Positions 28,909 to 36,056 of a stretch of DNA of 64,000 nt are shown piece by piece. The translations under genes were made by a program, and so were the position numbers. Below the pieces are notes generated by a model, which did no database searches, was not told the DNA's origin, and worked only from the letters and a program-made list of their open reading frames with translations. Origin of the DNA: an uncultured Aquimarina sp. (lineage in GTDB: Bacteria; Bacteroidota; Bacteroidia; Flavobacteriales; Flavobacteriaceae); assembly GCA_947496705.1 (NCBI GenBank), contig CANMDW010000006.1, forward strand, positions 62,001 through 126,000, written 5' to 3'. The stretch's first letter is position 1. The number at the start of each line of letters is the position of its first letter.

Positions 28909-29418
28909 TCAAGATGAGTTCGCATTTAAATTCATATTAGCCTTCATTTTCTCTACAATATTATAGGCAGCAGGACAGATGGCAACATTCTTTATAGTCA
29001 GGTTTGATATCTGTTGAAATTTTTTCCGATCGGTATGTGGATATTCGCGACATGCTTTGGGTCGTACCCCATAGATAGTACAATAATTATCGGTTCCGAG
29101 AAACGTGCATGGAGTCTGTTGTAAAATCAAATCCCCTTCTTCATCCACTTGCAGATATTCTTCTTCAAACTCATGTGGTTTCATTCTCAAATGTTTTGCA
29201 ATACGCTCTACATCTTTATTGGTAAACAAAGGTCCTGTTGTTTTACAACAATTGGCGCATTGCAAACAATCGGTGTTGCTAAATTCTTCATCATGCAACT
29301 CCTGCATGATCTGATCCAGCTTTTTTGGCGGCTTTTTTTTGAGCCTGGCAAAGAACTTTTTATTCTCGTTATGTTTATCTTTGGCCAGTTGTGGTAATCG
29401 ATGGATGAATTCTTGCAT
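28909..29418 (-). CDS. YkgJ-family cysteine cluster protein
   Basis: The 169-residue protein has the cysteine pattern of the zinc- or iron-binding CxxCxxCC family: DCLQCANCCKTTGP (about residues 50-62), PCTFLGTDNYCTIYGVRPKA in the middle, CREYPH and a last Cys in VAICPAA. These probably hold an iron-sulfur or zinc site; the function is unknown, and substrates have not been defined for most members. Its start is 52 bp from that of the divergent methyltransferase gene. Confidence 0.85.
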   Translation of the reverse strand: MQEFIHRLPQLAKDKHNENKKFFARLKKKPPKKLDQIMQELHDEEFSNTDCLQCANCCKTTGPLFTNKDVERIAKHLRMKPHEFEEEYLQVDEEGDLILQQTPCTFLGTDNYCTIYGVRPKACREYPHTDRKKFQQISNLTIKNVAICPAAYNIVEKMKANMNLNANSS

Positions 29419-29470
29419 AGTGCAAAATTACGAGTTAAGAATTACGATTTACGATATACAATATAGAATT

Positions 29471-30184
29471 ATGAACAAAGACATCTTCGGAGAAGCAATT
29501 AAAGACTTTTATAATCAAAAATATACTGAAGATATTATTGTTCAGGCTCCAGATTTTGATGATGATAGTATTCCTATATCGTATCTCTTTAGATCTTATG
29601 CTGAAATGCCAAAAATAGAACAAAAAGCATTAGATATATCATACGGAAAAGTACTTGATGTAGGCTGCGGGGCGGGAAGCCACAGTTTATATCTACAAAA
29701 CAAACAACATCTCGAAGTAACCGCCATTGATATTTCTGAAGGTGCTGTCGAAATTTCTAAAAAAAGAGGAGTACAACGTGCTTTAGTTCAGGATATTCAT
29801 ACGCTTGCCCATAAACAATACGACACCCTATTATTTTTAATGAATGGAAGTGGCATTATTGGTAGACTGAATCGTATTGACTGGTTTTTTAAGCATATAA
29901 AAACACTTTTAAAACCCAACGGGCAAATACTCATGGACTCTTCTGATATCTCCTATCTTTTCCGGGATGAAGATGGCAGTTTTTGGATAGATACCTTGAC
30001 AGGATATTATGGCGAAATGCGGTATAAGCTAACGTATAAGCAGCACGAATCAGATTGGTTTGATTGGCTGTACATTGATTATAATACTTTGCAAAATGCA
30101 GCCAATGCCCATGGTTTTGTATGTGAATTGTTATCTGAAGGAGAAAACAATGACTACATAGCCAGAATGAGGATGATGGAGTGA
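29471..30184 (+). CDS. Class I SAM-dependent methyltransferase
   Basis: The 237-residue protein (start MNKDIFGEAIKDFYNQKYT) has the SAM-binding motif I VLDVGCGAGSHSLYL, an acidic residue at the end of strand two (VTAIDIS) and motif IV YDTLLFLMNGSG. A longer frame to 29339 exists but overlaps the opposite gene and has no family similarity. The substrate is unknown. Its upstream DNA is made of short related words (ACGAGTTAAG, ATTACGATTTACGAT), a low-complexity pattern seen in other spacers here. Confidence 0.85.
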   Translation: MNKDIFGEAIKDFYNQKYTEDIIVQAPDFDDDSIPISYLFRSYAEMPKIEQKALDISYGKVLDVGCGAGSHSLYLQNKQHLEVTAIDISEGAVEISKKRGVQRALVQDIHTLAHKQYDTLLFLMNGSGIIGRLNRIDWFFKHIKTLLKPNGQILMDSSDISYLFRDEDGSFWIDTLTGYYGEMRYKLTYKQHESDWFDWLYIDYNTLQNAANAHGFVCELLSEGENNDYIARMRMME

Positions 30185-30320
30185 TGCTCATGAAACTCAT
30201 TGTGTATTTAAACAGAGATGGTACAATCTTTGTGGCATAGAAATCATTTGACAAAAACAAAATAATATATCGGGTAAATTCGTTTATTTACCAGTACTAA
30301 CAACACTAAAAAGATATCTT

Positions 30321-31100
30321 GTGCAAATAATAAAGTTCCTGGGGTACCTCTTATTCTCCTCCCTCATTCTTATCGGATGTTCTGACGATGATGACAACGT
30401 TAATAACGCTTTGCAAACGGCCAACAGGCAATCTCTTGGCACCTCTGCCAATAGCTTGTTGAGTGCTGCCAATTTTACCAGTTTAACCGTCGAAATTATC
30501 TCTGTACAAGGGTTTGAGCCTACTACAGCAGCAGTAAACGGATTCAGGGATTTTTTACAAGAGCGGATATTTAAACCCGATGGCATCACTATTACACAAC
30601 GCACCGTTTCTTCATCAAATAAAGCTCCTTTTACTATTGAAGAAATCAAAGATATAGAAAAAAATGTCCGCACTTTATTTAATGAAGAAGGTGATATTAC
30701 GGTATATGTTTACTTTGCCGACGGAAGTAATGAGGATGATACCAACGAACAGGTAACTTTGGGATCTGCATATTTAAACACCTCGATGGTGATTTATGAA
30801 GGTACCCTGCGCCGATTAACCTCTAGACCCGGTGCACCCTCACTTAGCACTATAGAGACTGCTACCCTGAATCATGAATTTGCACACCTTATGGGTTTGG
30901 TTAACCTGGGTAGTCCGGCACAATCTGATCATGAAGATCAGAATTCTAAAGGAGAACCCAATAATCATTGTAATGTATCCGATTGTTTAATGGAAGCCTC
31001 TATACAATTTAGCAGCGGTATTATGGACATGATGGGTAACGGGGTTCCCAAACTCGATGCGCAATGCATTGCCGATCTACAAGCCAATGGAGGGCGATAA
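30321..31100 (+). CDS. Lipoprotein zinc metalloprotease
   Basis: The 259-residue protein starts at a GTG codon; no earlier start is open. The signal ends LILIGC (Cys20) followed by SDDDD, which in Bacteroidota can act as an export signal to the cell surface. The zinc motif HEFAHLMGL (His185, Glu186, His189) fits HExxHxxG, and CLMEASIQ downstream could be the Met-turn of a metzincin. The third metzincin His or Asp is not at the standard position: NLGSPAQSDHED follows, so His204 or Asp203 may serve. Several Cys (217, 222, 255 or so) could form disulfides. The substrate is unknown. Confidence 0.8.
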   Translation: MQIIKFLGYLLFSSLILIGCSDDDDNVNNALQTANRQSLGTSANSLLSAANFTSLTVEIISVQGFEPTTAAVNGFRDFLQERIFKPDGITITQRTVSSSNKAPFTIEEIKDIEKNVRTLFNEEGDITVYVYFADGSNEDDTNEQVTLGSAYLNTSMVIYEGTLRRLTSRPGAPSLSTIETATLNHEFAHLMGLVNLGSPAQSDHEDQNSKGEPNNHCNVSDCLMEASIQFSSGIMDMMGNGVPKLDAQCIADLQANGGR

Positions 31101-31128
31101 AAGCCCCTTAATCCCACAAAGGAAGCTT

Positions 31129-32751
31129 TTAATACACCTTCTTCCCATCTAAATAGGTAGCTTTCACTTTAATGTTAGGGATTTTATCCTCTTCAATCTC
31201 CATGATATTTTCTTCGAGGATTACAAAATCGGCAAACTTTCCTGCTGTAATGCTTCCTTTTTCGGTTTCTTCAAAATTACTATAGGCTGCCCAGATAGTC
31301 ATGCCTTTCAGGGTTTCTTCGCGTGTAAGCGCATCTTCCTTTTGAAAACCACCTTCGGGATATTGTTTTAAATCCTTCCGCGCTACAGCGGCATAAAAGG
31401 TATAGAAGGGATTTACTTGCTCTACAGGATAATCGGTACCCAGAGCAACTTTACCAGTTTTCTCTAATAGTTTTTTATAGGCATATGCTCCCTTAATGCG
31501 GTCTTCACCCAATCGTTCATCGGCCCAATACATATCACTGGTCGCATGGGTGGGCTGTACACTCATCACCAGCTTATCATTCAGAAGTTCAAACTCTTCT
31601 GAAGCTATTACCTGTGCATGTTCTACACGCCACCTTCTATCTGATTTATGCTGCAGCGCTTCATAATACGTTTTTATCACCACTGCATTGGCAGAATCAC
31701 CAATAGCATGAGTATTCATCTGAAACGGAGACCCTGCCAATCGTTTTGCAAGGGCTTTAAAATCCTCGATACCGATCACCATGGCGCCATAATGATTTTC
31801 CTGATCGGCATAGGGTGCTTTTAAGGTCGCTCCACGAGATCCCAACGCTCCATCTGCATATACTTTAAAGGAGGAGACATTTAACCTATCTGTTTTGTGT
31901 ACTCCCTTTTTTAAGTAATAATCCACATAATCGGGCACATTGCTCACCATTGCATACATTCTAATGTTTAGCTCACCAGTTTTTTGCAAGCTATCCACCA
32001 AAGCAATTACCTGCGGGCTAAGTCCTGCATCATCAACGGTAGTTAATCCATAGCTGAAATTCATCTTTTCAGCGTCCTTTAGAGCCTGTATTTGTTCATG
32101 TACTCCTGGTTTTGGGATAATTGCACCAATAAGACCCATTGGGTTATCGATCAACACCCCGGTAAGTTTTCCGTCTTTTTTAAGGATTTCTCCTCCTGTA
32201 GTTTTAGTATTTACAGTAATGTTGGCCATATCCAATGCTTTTTGATTTACCAGCAAGGCATGCCCATCTACTCTTCTTACCGCCACCGGAGTATCGGGAA
32301 ACAAACTATCCAGTTTTTCTTTGGTAGGAAATTCCTTTACCTCCCAATCATTTTGATCCCAACCACGCCCGGTAATAAAGGATACATTTTTCTCTTTCTG
32401 AAATGCTACAATACGATCCAACACCTCATCATAACTTTTGGTGCCGGTAAGGTCAACCTTTTGCTGTTGTAACCCAAGGCCATAAAAATGACAATGTGCA
32501 TCAATCAATCCCGGTACTATGGTTTTTCCTGCTGCGTTCAGGGTATCTGTGGCGACATAGCTTTTAAGTATCTCATTTGTACTTCCTACTGCAATAAACC
32601 TACCATCTTTTATAGCAAAAGCAGTTGCTTTGGGGGTTGTATCATCTACCGTATACACATTGGCGTTAATAACCAATACATCTACTGCTACTGGTTCCTG
32701 GCAAGAAATAAATAACAAAGTGGTGGCGAATAAAAAAAAGATTTTCTGCAT
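31129..32751 (-). CDS. Amidohydrolase lipoprotein (YtcJ/metal-dependent hydrolase family)
   Basis: The 540-residue protein has a lipobox (LFISC, Cys17), then a composite beta domain and a TIM-barrel amidohydrolase core with GLIDAHCHFYGLG (His86 and His88), the later MNTHAIGDSANAVV and RVEHAQVI histidines, and ALGTDYPVEQVNPF with the catalytic Asp. These belong to the YtcJ-like group, which hydrolyses amide or formyl bonds of small molecules; specificity cannot be read from the sequence. It converges with the metalloprotease gene, 28 bp apart. Confidence 0.87.
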   Translation of the reverse strand: MQKIFFLFATTLLFISCQEPVAVDVLVINANVYTVDDTTPKATAFAIKDGRFIAVGSTNEILKSYVATDTLNAAGKTIVPGLIDAHCHFYGLGLQQQKVDLTGTKSYDEVLDRIVAFQKEKNVSFITGRGWDQNDWEVKEFPTKEKLDSLFPDTPVAVRRVDGHALLVNQKALDMANITVNTKTTGGEILKKDGKLTGVLIDNPMGLIGAIIPKPGVHEQIQALKDAEKMNFSYGLTTVDDAGLSPQVIALVDSLQKTGELNIRMYAMVSNVPDYVDYYLKKGVHKTDRLNVSSFKVYADGALGSRGATLKAPYADQENHYGAMVIGIEDFKALAKRLAGSPFQMNTHAIGDSANAVVIKTYYEALQHKSDRRWRVEHAQVIASEEFELLNDKLVMSVQPTHATSDMYWADERLGEDRIKGAYAYKKLLEKTGKVALGTDYPVEQVNPFYTFYAAVARKDLKQYPEGGFQKEDALTREETLKGMTIWAAYSNFEETEKGSITAGKFADFVILEENIMEIEEDKIPNIKVKATYLDGKKVY

Positions 32752-32846
32752 AGTGTTGTTGAGTGTTTTTGAAGCTTAAAAATAGGGATATCTGGATATT
32801 ATAGAGGTTAAGGTTTTCTTAATATCAGAATTCAAACCCCAAACAC

Positions 32847-33049
32847 TTATATATCTTTATCATCATCCAGAAAGAGTTTTAACCATCTGGATCGTTCTGA
32901 GCTTAACGATATATCTGTATGATACTTGGGGTTAACACTATAGATAATTGCCCGGGTTTAGAAGGAATCAGCTTCTTGATAGCATTTATACTTACCAAAA
33001 GTTGCCTGTTTAATCGAATAAATTGTTCAGGATTGATCATACTTTGTAA
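32847..33049 (-). pseudogene. LytTR DNA-binding domain remnant (frameshifted)
   Basis: The minus strand encodes MINPEQFIRLNRQLLVSINA then KKLIPSKPGQLSIVLTP in one frame, and after a shift near 32926-32933 continues as KYHTDISLSSERSRWLKLF and LDDDKDI before a stop at 32847. Together these give a typical LytTR domain end. The receiver domain and start codon are missing, so it is a decayed response regulator of the LytR/AlgR type. The 462-bp gap 32752-33213 holds only this; 33050-33213 shows no clear gene. Confidence 0.75.
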
Positions 33050-33213
33050 TTGAACTCATTGCTGGCGATTTTGACAATGATAGTATTCCAGAATTTGTAA
33101 TGGCAATTATAGTAATACTTTCGCAAAAGCAGGTACTACCTTATATAAAATCTATCCAACCATCAACGTTTTAGCACATTATTCTCACGAACCTTGATGC
33201 AAAACTTGTATTG

Positions 33214-34818
33214 CTAAACTATCGGTGCAATGAATCTGTCATCAACAGGTACTAATACATTAGATAATGATGTAGTTTTCAGGAAATCGTTAGAAAATAG
33301 TTCGGCCATTTCCGGAGAAAGCAAGCTATTTCTATGTTCCTTCCAGGTTTTGGCATTATCCCCATACATGTGCTCTATAAGACCAGGGAATCCCCAATCT
33401 GCATTTTTACCCCAATGTATAGTAAACGGGATATTATTTTGTTGTAAGACCTCGGTCATTCTGCGGGAAAATTCGGTAAGGCTCATAAGTTTATTGCTTT
33501 TCTGCCACAATACGCCGTCAATTTCTATCATACAGGTTATTGGAAACCTGGTAAAAGCCATGGTGGCTTCAGATTGTTTAGCAAAACGCATGGCAAATAT
33601 TCCCGGTATCGGACCTTCATTCTTAGTGAGGTCAGTCAATAACTTTAATGCCCTGGCCGAGTTTTTATGGTCTACCCCAAAAGAGCAGGCAAATGCCGGC
33701 CCCTGATATGGAGCATCCCAGAACGTTTCGTATAAGGTACCCAGGGTTTCTTCATTCACATCGGGAAGAATCGATTTTTCTAATCGCTTAATAAACCAGG
33801 GGATCGTACTCGGAAATTTTTCACTGATCTTTATCAGTAGGTAAATCAGGTCCCGATACACAGATTTCTCGATAGTGGTAAAAGGATCGGGATACGGTGT
33901 TGTATATGGTTTTTTATACATTGCTTCAATCACATACTCATCGTCTTCTACATATTGATTGATGAAAATTTTATAGTGATACGGCCTGTTCCCTTTACCA
34001 TTGGCATCAGTCTCTCCATCGATCGTAAAATCAGAATTTTTAAAATCCATAGTCTTTGCCAATTTCAAAGCCGTATTCTTATCTATTTTTCGTACATATC
34101 GTTTTAGTAGAAAGCGGTCTTCGGCCTCAATCACTACGCCATGAATAAATCCAAAAGAACCAAGGCTTACTAATGCGGCATTAAAAAGGCCATCATCACG
34201 AATCACTCTGGCGTTTATCTTTTGAGCAAAAGCATCACTAAGTGCTGGCCTGGTATTACGCTCCAGATATACAATATCATTGTCATTTGGCCCCACGATA
34301 AGGTTTAATCCCACCACATAATCCTGAACTGAGCCTACATCAAGAGCAGAACCGTGTACTCCCGTAGAAATACAACCGGCAATCGTCTGCCCGTTACTTG
34401 CCCCAGTGGTTTTTAATGATTTTCCATGTGCACCAAGAGCCTGAGAGATCTCTTTTATCGTATTCCCGCATTCAAAGAAAAACAGATTGCTACTATCATA
34501 AGGCGAATTAGCGTGTACTTCGCCTGCAAGAATAGGAATATCTATATTCATATAGCTATTGAAATGCATTCTATCGGGATGATGCGCAATATTAGACATC
34601 GACCATCGGGATCCATAGGCGCGGAATCCGTGACCATGATCCTGTGCATCTTTGATAAGACGTTGTATTTCTTTTGCTACATCATTATACCGGCCTACAG
34701 AAGAAGGGATGTTTGCTTTTCCCTCCAGTTCTGTTATCTGCAGCATTTTTAGTTTAAAAGGACCATTTCTATGTAATGTATCCCATTCAGATTTTTGATA
34801 TGTTGTTGTCGTTGCCAT
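33214..34818 (-). CDS. FAD-binding oxidase (sugar-lactone oxidase-like)
   Basis: The 534-residue protein is of the vanillyl-alcohol oxidase superfamily. The PCMH-type FAD domain is seen as RAYGSRWSMSNIA, FFECGNTIKEISQALGAHG and GASNGQTIAGCISTGVHGS (about residues 60-165), and the C-terminal half resembles the D-arabinono- or L-gulono-lactone oxidase cap. The His in GVHGS may bind FAD covalently, as in related oxidases. No signal peptide is seen. It follows a small Bor-like lipoprotein gene by 7 bp, so the two are probably co-expressed. Confidence 0.85.
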   Translation of the reverse strand: MATTTTYQKSEWDTLHRNGPFKLKMLQITELEGKANIPSSVGRYNDVAKEIQRLIKDAQDHGHGFRAYGSRWSMSNIAHHPDRMHFNSYMNIDIPILAGEVHANSPYDSSNLFFFECGNTIKEISQALGAHGKSLKTTGASNGQTIAGCISTGVHGSALDVGSVQDYVVGLNLIVGPNDNDIVYLERNTRPALSDAFAQKINARVIRDDGLFNAALVSLGSFGFIHGVVIEAEDRFLLKRYVRKIDKNTALKLAKTMDFKNSDFTIDGETDANGKGNRPYHYKIFINQYVEDDEYVIEAMYKKPYTTPYPDPFTTIEKSVYRDLIYLLIKISEKFPSTIPWFIKRLEKSILPDVNEETLGTLYETFWDAPYQGPAFACSFGVDHKNSARALKLLTDLTKNEGPIPGIFAMRFAKQSEATMAFTRFPITCMIEIDGVLWQKSNKLMSLTEFSRRMTEVLQQNNIPFTIHWGKNADWGFPGLIEHMYGDNAKTWKEHRNSLLSPEMAELFSNDFLKTTSLSNVLVPVDDRFIAPIV

Positions 34819-34825
34819 AAGTTGT

Positions 34826-35185
34826 TTAGTTTTCGGGTTTCATACAGACATATTTGATTCTCACCTTACGTTTACTCCCAAAAGTGATAAGGTATAAGAG
34901 AGATCCGCCTAAAGTATTTTTATATTCTACCGAGTGTAATTTTCCTGATTCACACCCGTCTCGCTGAGTTTTGAATCCAATAGCATCGGTAGTTGTACCG
35001 GCCTTAATGACAGTATCTAAGACGATCACCCGTTTATTACGATAATCATCATCACTATCATTATTTGGATCCGGATTGGGTGCACCATTGGTACTCACTA
35101 GTTTAACCGAATAACAGGAAATAAATAGAAGGAATATACTTAGAGTTCCTAGTCGCAGTAACCATTTTGTAGTTGTCATTTGCAT
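34826..35185 (-). CDS. Small Bor-like lipoprotein
   Basis: The 119-residue protein has a lipoprotein signal (IFLLFISC, Cys24) and a C-terminal half with CESGKLHSVEYKNT, LLYLITFGSKRKVRI and a final VCMKP. The arrangement of Cys, the LLxxITFG segment and the last Cys resembles the Bor/Iss family of serum-resistance lipoproteins, which may mean the same fold and a disulfide. Similarity is short, so the call is tentative. The linker PNPDPNNDSDDD is acidic. It is 7 bp upstream of the oxidase. Confidence 0.6.
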   Translation of the reverse strand: MQMTTTKWLLRLGTLSIFLLFISCYSVKLVSTNGAPNPDPNNDSDDDYRNKRVIVLDTVIKAGTTTDAIGFKTQRDGCESGKLHSVEYKNTLGGSLLYLITFGSKRKVRIKYVCMKPEN

Positions 35186-35409
35186 AGGTTATAATGTTTA
35201 AAAATGCACGTTTACCCCTGCTGGGGTTATAAATGACGACTGTATAAAAAAGGTGGAGTAAATATTGTCAATAATACTGATCAATACTTTACATAAAAAT
35301 ACTTAGAAATATTTTAATATAGTACAGGTAAAAACCCCTTTTTATGAAAGTATTGTATGACTTTTTCTTGTGACTAATACAGTGTCTTTTTAGATACTAA
35401 TCTAATTCG

Positions 35410-35700
35410 TTGTGCATTTTGACTATATTTCTTCAATTTTTTGCCCTCCCGCTATCGGTACTAAGGGACGAATTGAAATTCAACAAAGAGAATAAACAAG
35501 AAGGTATTTTCTTCATTAATGAGATCGATGCTGTTACTACCAAAGTAACTGTTATTTCTATCCCTACTGAAGGAAAATTAATGTTTCAGATTCCTGTGGG
35601 CCTTACAGCCGGAAAATATCGGCTCGAGGTGCGAAAAGCATATACCAACGAGAAGATCATTCGGTTGGGAGTGCTATCTGATATCCTTTTTGTAAGGTGA
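35410..35700 (+). pseudogene. C-terminal fragment of a DUF4469-type protein
   Basis: The frame gives 96 residues; the first nine do not look natural. The rest (LRDELKFNKENKQEGIFFIN, GKLMFQIPVGLTAGKYRLEV, RLGVLSDILFV) fits the C-terminal Ig-like DUF4469 domain, usually found after an HU-like DNA-binding domain in about 200-residue proteins. The N-terminal two thirds are missing and no promoter is seen, so it is probably a gene fragment. A terminator follows directly, perhaps the original one. Confidence 0.6.
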
Positions 35701-35708
35701 TTTTTTAT

Positions 35709-35730
35709 AAAAACCTACAGCAGGTTTTTT
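35709..35730 (+). terminator. Terminator after the DUF4469 fragment
   Basis: AAAAACCT and AGGTTTTT form an 8-bp stem with a 5-base loop running into a T-run, 8 bp after the stop codon. Confidence 0.65.
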
Positions 35731-36056
35731 AAAAGTTGCCTGCAAGTTTTTCAAAAGTTGGCTAGATAAAAAAACAGACTTAGCTCCATTCTGTTGAAGA
35801 CTTAGCAGCTAAGTATCGAAGACTTTCGAGTTAACTAAAAAAAGTTGGCTGCTATGTACTAAAGACTTTTGAGCAAAGTCATCGACAAAATGCAGCCAAA
35901 TTACCCAAAAGATACAGCTAACTTTTGTAAAGCTGGCTGTAGTTTTTTTAAACCTGCTCTAAAGTTATTAGGTTATTTGCAATAGACTAAAATAGTAATA
36001 ACTCAATAACGTAGTAACTCATAGAACAAAAAGTCAAGGTAAATTCACCAAAAGAA
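35731..36056. repeat. Spacer with scattered GTTGGCTG-type repeats, no gene
   Basis: Related words recur in both orientations: AAAAGTTGCCTGC, AAAAGTTGGCTAG, AAAGTTGGCTGC, and inverted GCAGCCAA and CAGCTAACTTTT. GACTTAGC/GCTAAGT form another stem. The block looks like a degenerate hairpin-rich element between the DUF4469 remnant and the large VWA gene. No frame longer than about 25 codons is convincing. Confidence 0.5.

Noticed and set aside
33028..33168. Plus-strand frame with AGDFDNDSIPEFVMA, like an FG-GAP/VCBS calcium repeat
   Set aside because: It is only about 45 codons, lacks a start and partners, and the same DNA borders the LytTR remnant on the other strand; chance similarity cannot be excluded.
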